From Planococcus citri (lineage: Eukaryota; Arthropoda; Insecta; Hemiptera; Pseudococcidae): a DNA stretch of 64,000 nt. The notes beneath the pieces are model-generated. The model ran no database searches. It worked only from the letters and a program-made list of their open reading frames with translations, and had not been told where the DNA came from. Both the position numbers and the translations under genes were made by a program. The stretch is from contig NC_088680.1 in NCBI RefSeq assembly GCF_950023065.1, positions 46,178,559 through 46,242,558 on the forward strand, written 5' to 3'. Of the stretch, positions 22,768 through 34,340 are shown one piece after another. Each line of letters starts with the position of its first letter. Position 1 is the stretch's first letter.

Positions 22768-24737
22768 TACTTAATGTATTGAAAAAGTAGATAAAAGTTA
22801 CAACTTTGAAAAAATCATACAAATTTTTTTTTTTAAATCCATTGGTAGGAAAAATTGAGAATGAAAAATTAGCTGAATTTATTACTTGAGTAAGTACAGG
22901 GAAATGAATTAAAATATCATTGAACGACACTACTCAAGATAAAAACTCATTTTTCATTTCTAGTAGATACCTACGTATTATAAGTCCATCCACATTGAAA
23001 TCAAATTTCATAAAAAGTTCGTTCCAGGTTTACGTAAAGCACAAAACATGTGATTTGATTTGATGCGGCCTTGGGTTTGACAGCAGCACGTGGCACATTA
23101 CATGAATTAATAACAATTTGAGTAAAATTATTAATGACAAAAATTTAACAAACTTGAGGTGAAAATTATTTAAAATGCTGGAAAGATAACAGAATACTTA
23201 CTTATCAGAAGTACCAATCAAAAAAATATAATATAACTTACATACTTACGGAGTTGTAACTTACTTTAATGAAACTTAGAATAAAATTTTAAAAAATCAT
23301 CGCCAGTATTTAAAATTAAAAAACAAATTTTCATTTGGGACTGGGTCATTTTTACCAAAACAGGTTGGATAGAGGCAAAAGCGAAAACACCAAGATTTTT
23401 TCGAAAATGCTCCCTCATTGAGGGCTCTTTATTATTTCGCCCCCAAGGACACCTTCGAAGCAAGCATTTTTTTTTGAGTAACTTTCAACTCAGAATGAAG
23501 GTCCCTGCAGAGTTTGGTCAAAATCCGTTGACATTTATTTTCGCGATCCACCTTCTTTTGTGTACACAAATGTACACATCGAATATGGCAAAGTCGATTA
23601 TTGAGCTTTTTCGAGCTTATACGGTGAAACCTTTTGAATTTTCAACATAAACCTGCACGTCTACACTTTAGAACCGTTCTATCGTCGAGAGGTCGTTTAT
23701 CAAAATCGGTCAAGAGAGGTCGGTTCTGTTCTGTTAATCTTGGTTAAAATAGGCCCAAGAAACTCGCTTAAAAAAATATGTAAAACATTGAAATCCATTC
23801 TGAATTCGAAACTCATTTTTTATTTCTGTAAATATTATAAGTACAAATATCCCCACATTAAAATCAAATTTCATAAAAAGTTCTTTCCCGGTTGACGCAA
23901 AGCACCAAAAATGTACCATAATTGATTTGACGTGCTTCTGGGCTTGGCAGCAGCACTTGCTACATTACCTACATAAATTGGCTTATCAGTTAAGTAATTG
24001 AGTGAAATTATTAATGACAAAAATGTAGCAAAATTGAAGTGAAAATTATTTAAAATGCTGAAAAGATGACAGAATACTTACTATCGGAATTGTTTATAAA
24101 CGTGTCAAAGACTTGTTGTTTGGTCTCAACTAATAAAATGGAAAAATGCAGCACTTAAATGTACAATGTTTTCGAAAATTCCATCTCATTGAAGGCTCAT
24201 ATCTCGCTACCAGGTGCCCTTCCAAAGCTAGAAATTTTTCTGGTTTACTTTCAACTCCAAATGAAGGTCTCCGCTGAATTTGATCAAAATTGTGTACACA
24301 TCGAATACGGCAAAATCGATTATTAGGCTTTTTCGAGCTTACGGTGTAACCTTTCGAATTTTCAACATAAACCTGCACATCACATCTACACTTTGGAACC
24401 TTTATATCAAGAGGTCGTTGATCAAAATCGGTCAAGAGAGCTCGGTTTTGTTAATTTTAGTTAAAAGACACCCAAGAACCTCGTTTGAAAAAATATGTAG
24501 AACATGGAAATTATCCATTCTGAATTCGAAATGAAACAGAATAAAATAAATATATTACAAAAAGAAAATTTTACATTAGAAAAAATAAATACTTGAATAA
24601 AAATTTGAAACGCCACTTCACTTGTGAAATTTTGCCAAACAATTCACTCTGACGTACAAATTTAAGGACTTATTTTTTGGAGAAATATTTTCAATCTTTT
24701 ACAAGATGGGAACCCCTTTTAGGAAATATGTTTCCAC
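22768..24737 (+). repeat. local duplication block B3
   Basis: Contains the 18820-type segment twice (22768-23225 and partial 23810-24085), family A twice (23285-23560, 24150-24290), the CATCGAATA...GGTCGGTTCTG segment twice (23565-23820, 24290-24530) and the CGCCACTT...CCACAAT segment (24590-24737). It is evidently an iterated duplication of B1-type material. No gene is seen. Confidence 0.75.
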
Positions 24738-25143
24738 AATCACGCATCACAGACACCACTATACACCAGAATTATCCAGGTAAGCACGACCTTTAGTTTC
24801 TTGTTGCTTTCTGCCTTTCTAACTAACAACCTCTTCGCAAATCGCAAAACATTAATTGACCACACCGAACCATAAAACGATTAACACATCGTACATATTT
24901 CTACGATGATAAGAAATGCGCAACATGCATCATACTGCAGCATACAAGACGTATACCATCATACACATAAGCAGCAGAAGAAATACACCCTGCCCTCATC
25001 CGCCACGTCCTTGATATAGACGTGACTTTCGGTCGAAACGCGGTCGGCTATAATAACTTTATTAAACTTTTCAAATATCGTTAATCACCGAAGGTTGAAG
25101 GTGCTCGGTTTTTTTCGCCTTTATCCGTTTCCATCAGTCATAA
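24738..25143. mobile_element. 406-bp insertion, possible Penelope-like or hammerhead-bearing element end
   Basis: At the paralogous site (about 20107-20125) sequence runs straight from CCACAAT into a GGTCAGTTCAATT block. Here that continuity is broken between CCACAAT (ends 24737) and GTTCTGGTCGAGTTCAATT (25144), so about 406 bp was inserted. Inside, at 25011-25050, CTTGATATAGAC is followed by CGGTCGAAACGCGGTC. This resembles a decayed type-I hammerhead core (CUGAUGA, GAAAC, GUC) with the very short stem III seen in Penelope-like elements and retrozymes. No open frame is seen. The insertion is well supported; the class is a guess. Confidence 0.5.
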
Positions 25144-25175
25144 TGTTCTGGTCGAGTTCAATTTAAGAGACTGAC

Positions 25176-25654
25176 ATTTAAAAATTGCCTGTTGTCATTA
25201 AATGCCGCCATAGTTACACAAAACTAATAGGCATAAACTAATTACTCGCTTACCGTACATTAAGTTGAACACCTATTTGCACTTTAGAAAGTCAGAAGAG
25301 CTGGGAAATTACGTCGAGCCTCGCGCAAAAATACGCGCCCGGCATTAATTGCGCTCCGCAAGTACACAATATTAAACTTTCCTTTTAATTTTTCAAAATG
25401 ACTCGGCAGATATTCGGACGAAAATTTTTTCACCGCGTGTGAATTTGATTTATGGCGGATGCTGGCCAAGTGTTAATAACTTAATACATTTACCGTTATA
25501 AGCTGATGGGCGGTATCTGGAACCCTGATGGAGATTAGAAATTTAGGTTTGTGTCGAATATATACTTACGATGTTGTAGATTAAGTGGAAGTGCTCAAAA
25601 GGGATGGATTTTTGTTATTATGTACTAACAAGGGTACAGTTTGCCACTCATGAC
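25176..25654. other. non-repetitive, CpG-containing island
   Basis: Unique sequence with CG-rich words (CGCGCCCGGCATTAATTGCG) and homeodomain-type sites (CTAATTAC, TTTATGGC). It may be a regulatory element. No supported gene; the minus-strand 61-codon frame has no known motif. Confidence 0.35.
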
Positions 25655-26251
25655 GTTTACTTCGATTGAGCTGAAATTTTGCTCACTGGAAGATCATGAC
25701 GTCCACACCTTTGAACCGAATTTTGAGCTGGTGATGCTGATGTTTATTTTAAAAAATTATTGATGAAAATTGTCCATTTGTAGGCATAATTTTCTACAAG
25801 AAAAATCAAAAGACATGAATCTGAAAATCCATTTTTATGCTGGGGTGGATTTTTCGAATCGATTTCCACCATTTTTGAACCAATCTGGAGCCTCCAGTGA
25901 AAATTTATTTTTCTCCAGTAATTTCAAATTGCTCCAGAAGGCGTTCTAATCAACTTCGGAAGCTGAAAATTAAATCCTGCTAATGAGTTTGACATTCTGA
26001 ATTCATTAGGGCAGGTGAGTTGCAAATCGGGGATGAAGGTTACAAGTAAGTTTTTTTTCAAGTCAACAACCTCAAATTTTGAATAAATTCCAAAATTGGG
26101 TGAAATTTTGCGGAAATTCCAAATTTCAAAAATCTGCTATCTGAAACCGTTTTAAATCGATTTTGAGGATCGAAAATGAGGCAAGTGGTTACTAAATTCT
26201 AGCTTTCTGAGTCAATTTGGAGTCATTTTGATTTTTTTGCATTTTCGGGAG
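25655..26251. repeat. dispersed repeat family D copy, interrupted by the foldback element
   Basis: Landmarks GCTCCAGAAGGCG, CCGTTTTAAATCGATTTTGAGG and TTTTTTTGCATTTT recur at 34341-34930, and in part inverted at 57520-57960. A shorter fragment is at 61290-61450. The foldback element starting at 26252 splits it; family D-like sequence resumes after 29073. Confidence 0.65.
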
Positions 26252-26820
26252 AAAGGGTATTCCCAGTTAAAATAGGTGAAATGACCCTGTTCCCAGATTT
26301 GGAAAATCATGATGGATTATTGTTGGGTACCTCCAATAAAAATTTTCGAGTGGAATTTCCGCCCCCCAACCTACCCCCTTGGTTTTTGCGTGAAAAATTC
26401 TGTACTTATCCGCGAGTAATGGGGATAAAATTCTGGTACCACGTGGAATGTGTAGGGGAAGCCTGGGCCTTTCAACACAATTTTTTTCAAAAATTTTTAT
26501 CATAGTGGTGGGGGTAAAATTGACAAAAGAAAACTTTGAACCGCCACAGCTCCGAATTGAAGGGTTGGGCACCAAAACTGTTTTCGCCAAAATAATGTCT
26601 TTTTGCATGTATGTACTTTCTTTCTGTCAATCCATAAAATTGAAATTTTGTCTGCAAAAGGCATATTTGCAAAAAAAAACACTAAAAAATACACGTTTTT
26701 CGCGTTTTTTTTGCAAAATTATGCGAAATATGCGAAAAATGCATAGAACAAAAAATGTTGAGCGTCAAATTTTACTCTAGAAAACGTGTTCTAAAGGTTG
26801 TCAAAACACTCATCTACTGA
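26252..26820 (+). repeat. left arm of the foldback element
   Basis: Pairs with 28510-29073. It encodes a 113-codon frame on the minus strand (26267-26608) similar to the 134-codon plus-strand frame in the right arm. No known domain is recognised. Confidence 0.9.
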
Positions 26821-26852
26821 AGTTAGCAAGAATGGTAATCATGAGCTCTGTG

Positions 26853-27362
26853 TAGAGATGTGCAGTCTGAAAAGTTAAAAGAGAAAAGTACTTTTCTTTC
26901 AATGAAAAGTTGAAAAGAAAAGTTCCTACTTTATCATTTCATCACTTTTCAGTTTTCACTAAAAAAAAATCGAGTGACCAATCAATTTACTCATCAGAGA
27001 TCACATGACCTCATTGATGAAGTCAAATATCAAGTTTCACTCTTAACACTCCTCCACCTTCGCAATTCAGCACCCATTTTTGGTATTTTTAACAACATTT
27101 TTTCAAAACTGGAAAACCCAAAAATGTTAGAGGCTCTAGAAAGGCTCAAAACTACCACTATTCGATTAAGTACCTAGGTGAGAAAAAATGATTTGGTTTT
27201 TTTGTGTTTTAGATAGGCCAAAAATACATCAATTCGAAGCTCTTACAGAGAGCTTTAAAATGAGGCTCACACGATTTACTTTTCACAACTTTTCACACTT
27301 TTCAATGAACTTTTCACTTTTCATTTCACTAAAATTACTTTTCTGAAAAGTGCACATCTCAA
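26853..27362. mobile_element. nested hAT-like MITE, 510 bp
   Basis: Ends TAGAGATGTGCA on the left and TGCACATCTCAA on the right, inverted with one end mismatch. They are flanked by an exact 8-bp duplication GCTCTGTG (26845-26852, 27363-27370). TAGAGATGTGCA-type ends with 8-bp duplications are characteristic of hAT elements. Subterminal regions consist of AAAAGT/ACTTTTC repeats in both orientations. No transposase. Confidence 0.9.
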
Positions 27363-27370
27363 GCTCTGTG

Positions 27371-28509
27371 AATGAAAAAATACAAACAAAATTCAAATTG
27401 AGGTCAGAGCGATTCAGTTGCAATTCTCAAAGTCTGTTCAATAATTTAAACACGTTTCCGCAAAGTTTGGTGAAAAAAATCCTTCAAAATGAAAATATCA
27501 CAAGTAAAACTTACAAAAATTTACCAAGAATGGGCAAATTACCCAAAAATTGTTCAATAATCTAACTCAAAATCAATAATTGTAGATGATACAAATTTAG
27601 ATTTGAATTTCAATTTTCAAAAATTTAAACCAAATCTTTTTCAAATCCAAAAGGTACCATACACACATGTTCAACAAATCTTACCAAAATTCAAAAACTT
27701 TGAAAAAATCCCAAAATTATACTAAAAAACTCATCTAAAATTCATTCTAGATCATAGATGGGTTCAAAATCAGATTATTGTCCCAAAATCAAGAGGTACT
27801 TTACGCGATTATAGAAAAATCAGATCAATTTCTCAAGAAAGTGAATGAAAAAAAGTGATTCCAAAAATAACCAAATGATGAATTATGCAATTTATATTTT
27901 TCAATGGAAATTATAAACCATAAAAAAATTGACTAACTTGATCCAAATTTGGTTTGACAATGAGAGGGAAAAAATTTTCGACCAAAATTGACCATGAAGA
28001 GGCACAAATCGTTTGACAATTTTTGAAAAAGCTGTACTTCCGGACTATTTCGGCTAACAACAAGATTTTATTGACCATTTTGGCATAAAACAGAATTTTT
28101 TGCATAGCTGGTGAATAAAAGGTATTTTCCCACAATATTCTGTTAAAAAAAGTAAAACTTGCTGACAATTTTGACAAAAAGCAGGAGTTTTGAAAATTTT
28201 GGCTATGAAAAATTTTGGCTAAAAGCAAGTTTTGTTCATTTTTCAAAAAATATTAGAACTTTTTTGGCAATGTCAGAAGAAAATGTATTTTTCAACAATG
28301 TGACCAAAAACAGTAAAATTTGACAAAAACAAGAATTTTCTGAAAATTTTGGCATAAGCAGGAATTTTTGACAAGTTTGCAGTAGCGATTTTTCGCCCCC
28401 CATATATGTAGCGACACGACCAACGTGACAATTATCGGAAAGCGCATGTGGCATAAATACCTCATCTCAAGACTTTGCTGCAAAGACGCGGTGCGTGTGC
28501 GTGCTTAGC
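27371..28509. other. foldback centre, degenerate simple repeats
   Basis: From about 28060 to 28380, AAAATTTTGGC and AAGCAGGA/AAACAGAA words recur in a degenerate tandem fashion. Open frames here reach 111 codons on the minus strand but mirror this repetition, and no domain is recognised. Confidence 0.45.
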
Positions 28510-29073
28510 TCAGTAGATGAGTGTTTTGACAACCTTTAGAACACGTTTACTAGAGTAAAATTTGATGCTCAACATTTTTTAATCTATGCATTTTTCGCAT
28601 ATTTCGCATAATTTTGCAAAAAAACGCGAAAAACGTGTATTTTTTAGTGTTTTTTGCAAATATGCCTTTTGCAGACAAAATTTCAATTTTATGGATTGGC
28701 AGAAAGAAAGTACATACATGCAAAAAGACATATTTTGGCGAAAACAGTTTTGGTGCCCAACCCTTCAATTCGGAGCTGTGGCGGTTCAAAGTTTTCTTTT
28801 GTCAATTTTACCCCCACCACTATGATAAAAATTTTTAAAAAAAATCGTGTTGAAAGGCCCAGGCTTCCCCTACACATTCCACGTGGTACCAGAATTTTAT
28901 CCACATTACTCACGGATAAGTACAGAATTTTTCACGCAAAAACCAAGGGGGTAGGTTGGGGGGCGGAAATTCCACTCGAAAATTTTTATTGGAGGTACCC
29001 AACAATAATCCATCATGATTTTCCAAATCTGGGAACAGGGCCATTTCACCTATCTTAACTAGGAATACCCTTT
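28510..29073 (-). repeat. right arm of the foldback element
   Basis: Inverted partner of 26252-26820. Plus-strand frame 28654-29058 (134 codons) includes VPNPSIRSCGGSKFSF, also found in the opposite arm. The conservation follows from arm identity and does not by itself show coding. Confidence 0.9.
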
Positions 29074-29230
29074 AATTTTTTTTAGATCCCTCAAAAATCA
29101 AAAAATACACATTCAGCCTCCAAAATTTTGACTTTCGATGTACCTACGTATTATTGCGTGCTCTTTCGATTTGCCTATCTTACTTTTGTCCAAAAATTTT
29201 CCTTCCTTACGAGATCCCTCCCTCGTCAGT
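29074..29230. other. family D remainder and boundary sequence
   Basis: CTCAAAAATCAAAAAAT-like sequence resembles the part of family D after its GCATTTTTGGG landmark at 34855-34920. Confidence 0.4.
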
Positions 29231-29990
29231 ATACAGCTAACGCGATAGAGGTATGAAAAAATTAATTAAAATTCGTCGGTACGAAATATACGTCTGTTTG
29301 TGGAATACGTAATCGAAAATTCAGGAATTGATAATTTTTGCACAGTATAAAAATACCGTAGAAGGAGTAAGGCGAGCAATACGGCACGCCGGCGTCATGA
29401 AAAGTTTGCCAGAATACGAATTTTCATTTCGTATATATTTTGATAATAAGTATTCAAGAGGAAAGGGCATGATAAAACTCGAGAACCCTTTTGAATTTCA
29501 TATTGTTTTAACGGATAACGAGGAAAATTTAATTTCCGAATGTCTAGCTCCTCATCTCCTGTTACCCTGATGAGTATCTCATCACGTCTACGTTCATCTC
29601 ATTCAAATGAATAAACAGCAAACAAAACGAAAGCTACTCCCGGACTAAAACTTGTTAACTTTTAACCCTTTGCAGATTTTCCGTGAAGTACGCCTCTCAA
29701 CCGCCTCGTCACTTCGGAGCTCGTTTTTCCATTTCGAACGTCGCCGTCCCACCTACACGCCACCCCCTCGTCCTAGTGCAGTATACTTTTACACGGGCCC
29801 GGTGACGCGCAAGAGACGCGCGAAATTAAAATAACTACATTGTTAATCTTATCACGTTATAAATGAAATTAATCTAACTTTCGCCCTTGTTAAGGTTAAT
29901 AATTCGGCGTGATGCGATTTTATACGTGTCGTTCGTGTGAGGTGCAGATAGATATACGTAGGTACTTCATCGTATGAGAGGTACCTATAA
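29231..29990. other. non-repetitive, CpG-containing island
   Basis: Among the more GC-rich stretches (29690-29830: CGCCGTCCCACC, GGGCCCGGTGACGCGC). Two plus-strand frames of 80 and 60 codons (29328-29570, 29652-29834) have more balanced composition than elsewhere but no recognisable domain and no clear splice context. They could be parts of an exon or a regulatory island; I cannot decide. Confidence 0.35.
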
Positions 29991-32560
29991 ATTATGGGAA
30001 TTTCGATTTTTAAAAAATTATCGAGTGGAAAAAATATCTACTTATTAGTGAGAAGCGATCTTAAAGTTTTGTTCAAGGCCATCTTAATGAAGATTAGAGA
30101 ATGGGAAAAACAAGAAAAATCACCTTTTTTGATATTTCAAGAAAATTTTGTTATTTTGGAGCCGAAATAATTCCCCTACCCCTCATAAAAAATAACATCA
30201 ACTTTTGGATTTTGAATTGAAAAAAATTACGAGTGTAAGTAGAGACTTTAAGGGTGAGTTGGTGAAATCCACACTCTCACCAAACTAGACAAGACGGGCC
30301 CGAAAGGTTAGTTTTGATGTAAAACCATACCTACCCAAGTACCCAAGGAATTTTCGAGTCGATCTTCCGACCATGACCCGAATAATATGATCGTATAGGT
30401 ATCTATTCCCAAATTTCAATATGTACCTATCTTCCAACTCTGGAGGGGATAATTAATTTTTTTTTTAATTCTCACTGAACACTCCAAATTAATTTTTTTT
30501 GAATATAAAAGGTTTTCTAAAGAGGGAGGGGGGGTGGTGGTTAAAAATGTTAAAAATTTGTGGAAAAAATGGGAGGGAGACATGACTGAAATTTTTCAAA
30601 AATTTAGACTATTGACTTTAAAGTTCAGCATATATATATTTGGGGGGGGGTGGAGCAAAAATTGGTGCAACTCATGTGCAACTTTAAAAAAATTATTATA
30701 TCATTGTGCTTACCGCACTGATGGAAAATTTCAAAAGAATTTTGGGCCACCCCTCTAGAGATATGACATTTGATTTTCACGTGCATAAGAAGTCGTCACC
30801 TCGAAAGCAAAGAAGAGGGGAAGTAGGGAGGGAGTCAACATTTTGACAGAAGTGTTTCAACATTTTTGTGCCTTTTGACGCTAGTTTCTAAAAATTAAAA
30901 ATTTCAGAAACGTACATGTTGAAAAAATCTCCATGAGTCTACCGAGAAATCTTGATTTCCAAGTAAGAAGGCTCGCAAAAGAGGTAGGTGCAAAGAAATG
31001 AGGAAAATTGCAATGAACGAAAACTTTCAATTTCTGAGCCCGAATTTTTTCAAATAACCCATTCTCAAAAAAAAGACTTCCAGTCCTCCTAGAACCTCCT
31101 TTTCAAAATAAACCATGGGAGCCAAGGGGAGGTTTTTTCTTGAAAAGAGGGTCCAATTATTTAGAAAAGTTCTGACCAGAAAACGAAATTTTTGGAAAAA
31201 AGTTCACAAAAGTATATTTTTTTTTCAGCAATTTTTTTCAACTTTGAAGTGTTCTAAGTACACAAAGGAACCAGCAGTTTTTTAGGAGGGGAAACGTGGA
31301 ACGTTTTTTCTCAAAAGGTTGGCCAGAAATCGATTTTTTTTTTTTGAAATAACAAAACTACCTACGTGTAGGTAGGACTTATAATTTTATACTTTTCAAT
31401 TATTTTTTTTCAATTTTGAGGGGCTGTATAGAGAGGGCTCCATCATATTTTCTCGAGAGGGGGAGCGAGGAACGTTTTTTCTTAGAAATATGGTTATTTC
31501 TAAATAATATGCATTTTGGCCAGAAATGAAAAAAAAAAAATTAAAAAGTTTACAGACTTCAATTTTGAATTTTTTTACATTTCTGAGTGGCTTTACACAA
31601 AGAGGACCAACACTATTTGGGAGGACTGAAGAAAAATTCGGACTCAGATGTGGGAAATATTTAAAAAAAAAAAACAACAACAATTTTGATTTAATATATT
31701 TTTTAAAATTTTTTTTTCTCAATTTGTGGGGCATTATTAGAGGGGCACTTAAATAGTTTGAAGGACCACAGAGAAAGCTTATTCTTATAGAAGAATTCAG
31801 AGGAAGAAATGAAAAATTTAGTTAAAGGATAATTTTAATTTTTTTTTCAAACTTACCATCAGAATCGAGGCTTCCCAGCATAACTTGATTTTATTCGTGA
31901 GTTGATGGCCTTCAGGAATTGTTTCCCATGAAAAGCAACAACTTGAGTGAGGTGGAATCAAAAAAATATTTATCTAACTAGATACTTAAGTATTTATTTA
32001 CAATTCAGGTCTGCTTTGAATTCAAATTTTTCAAAAATACTGACCTTAAAAGAATAAACTGGGCAAAAAACGATGAAAAACACATTTTTGTACGTTTTGA
32101 ATTATTTTCTAATGTGTTGTTCCAACTTTTAAGCTTTATGTTGTTCCATTAGGGTACAGCTTACTTCTTTAAAATTGCAAGTCATGACTTCCCTCTCGTT
32201 TTTTTCTATTTTTCAATATTTTCGACTCTCCCTGCTTCCTTAAAAAAAAAAAAAACTCTATAAATACGAAATTGAAAAAAAAAAAAATTTTGAAACAGAC
32301 CTTCTAAAGGTGAAAAAAAATTGAACTTCGAGCAAATCATTACTCAAGGTAGAGTAGAGTATCGACTCAAAAAAAACTTCAGAGATGGTTCGGCAATAAA
32401 ATTGACCGTTTGTGTGAGTTTCGTCCAATTTAATGAGAGTTCAGATTCAACCATTTACTCATGAAGGCTCATTTTTGAAAAACTGTGCACATTTTGCTCA
32501 GATCACAATATTCGCATTCAATTTTCGATCTCTATATAAACTTGCACCTTTCCTTTGAAT
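29991..32560. other. AT-rich filler with GGGGG and poly-A/T tracts
   Basis: Many A/T runs and recurrent GAGGGG patches (30525, 30640, 31290, 31440). Open frames of up to 112 codons are dominated by Lys, Phe and Asn and look like chance. No gene. Confidence 0.4.
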
Positions 32561-34340
32561 TCACAACCATTTTATCTCCGCGCGTAATCTGGTAGATATG
32601 CCATTTCATGGCACGTGAGACAGGCTATATAATCCAAAAACCTCACACATTCGAATTACAATGTAATAAAAATACGTACATCTGTGATTTAAACCGACAA
32701 TACTTGCCAACGTAATTAATTCAAACAGACGTACCTACCATAAAAACAGAAGAATGGAAAAAAAGGAAAACCATTGCCTAAATTTAGCTCATTAAAATGA
32801 ATTATGCATCAACGAACACTTTCAAAGTCGTGTTTAAAGTCACATAATTCATATTAATTAAAATTAAATCGAAATTTTAAACTAATTACGATTATAATAA
32901 GGCCGGATATAGGCTCAGCACGGCGAGAGTATACCAAACGTTTATTGAAAAATGACAAAAAATACTGAGAAAGAACCGGTTGGCGAGATGCAACCATAAA
33001 TACCGGTTGATGACTTCTGTCTCGCTCTCACACAGAAATAATTAAGAAAAAATTAATTTTTCGGTTATTAGTTAATTAAAAAGTATACCTAATACGAATG
33101 TTGTATATTTTCCAGGAGCTCAGACACTCGAACGATTTATTCCACGATAGTCCGGTAACTTACGTGGATTCGTCGAGGAATTTTCGCCTCATCTAATTCG
33201 CATCACATACCACACAACATATACGGTAAGTATCGTACCTAATACTTAGCTAATGATACTCACCTGGAAATAGACATTATATGAAAAGAAGTTGAAAAAA
33301 AAAACGCCACATGTCATTGACTCTTCAGGTAACTTGGTTACTTCCTGAAACATAAAAGAAAAGGAACAATATGTTCAAAGGTGGGCTATTTTTTTCAATA
33401 CCTATTCAGGTGATCGTGGGAGCGAGCTAAGAATGAATACATTTGCATAATTGATTTTACAAAAGACTTTTTGTATATATTTGATCTCATATGGACCATC
33501 GATGACCATGGCCCAGGTAAGAAGAGTTCTTTTTCAACGACTGCAGTCTACTTCCTGGTATAGAATTCGGTCAAACGTTTTAGTTCGCGAAATGTTCGTT
33601 AGACTTGGGTGTTTTTTTTTCACTCTAAAAGCAATTCTGAGTAAGTAACTTGAAATATTACGACCTTGGCGAGTAGATGTGGACGGTGGCGTTATGAGGT
33701 GAAAAATAATTTCATAATTGAAAACACAGACTGGCTTTTACACGAATAATGTATTGTCTAGCCAGCAATAATTTTTCATTAAGGGTTGAAAAGCTCGCGC
33801 GAAGATTTACGCATGCATATTGTGGTGTAAAAAGCATACCGGGTACTGTCGTTCTAACTCAACTTATCTGTCGTTATCAATCCTCCTATACACTCTATTT
33901 TGCTTTTCTCGTATATTCGTATGTTACGTTTGTGTGCGTATTATTTAAAAACATCGTGTCTCTCATCTACACACATATGCAACCACCCGCGTAATGATAA
34001 ATGTACGTAGATATGTTACCCACAGAACAGGGTGTCATAGGCTTAAGTACTGTTAGAAGGGAATATCGTACCGTAAACAAATGATAGCAGTAATAATAAC
34101 ATAAACGGAACGTCTAAACAAATTCCTCTCTACTGTCTGACAAAACGGTTTTAAAATTTATCGAACGTTTCTTCTTAGGTTTTTGTCAAAAAAAAAAAAC
34201 AACACAATGCTGGTATCCAAGAATCGTGATCGACTGGGATTAAATTTTGTGAACATGATTAGGTGCCATTTTTATAGATATAAATGGGTACCTACCCATC
34301 TACGTCTATTCATTTTTACGATAGAAAGTTAATATTTCTA
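32561..34340. other. non-repetitive, CpG-containing island
   Basis: Unique sequence with homeodomain-like TAAT clusters at about 32785-32900 and a candidate exon at 33116-33225. A second donor-like CAGGTAAGAAG occurs near 33514. Further open frames up to 81 codons are unsupported. Confidence 0.35.
33116..33225 (+). CDS. candidate terminal coding exon (low confidence)
   Basis: A pyrimidine-containing acceptor TATATTTTCCAG precedes position 33116, and a near-consensus donor CGGTAAGT follows 33225. Read from its first base the exon is open for 26 codons, including DLFHDSPVTYVDSSRNF, before TAA at 33194-33196. The composition is unlike the Lys/Asn/Phe-rich chance frames around it. The stop would put the remaining 29 bases and the following intron in the 3' untranslated region, which is unusual and counts against a coding role. 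It could instead be a noncoding or 5' untranslated exon, or chance. No family is recognised and no partner exon was found. Confidence 0.2.

Larger units (their letters stand above)
26252..29073. mobile_element. foldback element with long inverted arms (2.82 kb)
   Basis: The two arms (26252-26820 and 28510-29073) are inverted copies with only a few differences by eye. Outer ends begin AAAGGGTATTCC and inner ends meet at CATCTACTGA. The 1.69-kb centre has no transposase and holds a nested hAT MITE. Insertion into family D is supported by the intact D copy at 34341-34930. No clear target-site duplication is visible. Both arms encode similar open frames on opposite strands. Classification beyond foldback is open. 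Confidence 0.88.

Noticed and set aside
29328..29834. Exons of a conserved gene in the GC-richer island
   Set aside because: Two short frames with reasonable composition, but no clear splice sites or family; left as part of the unique island.
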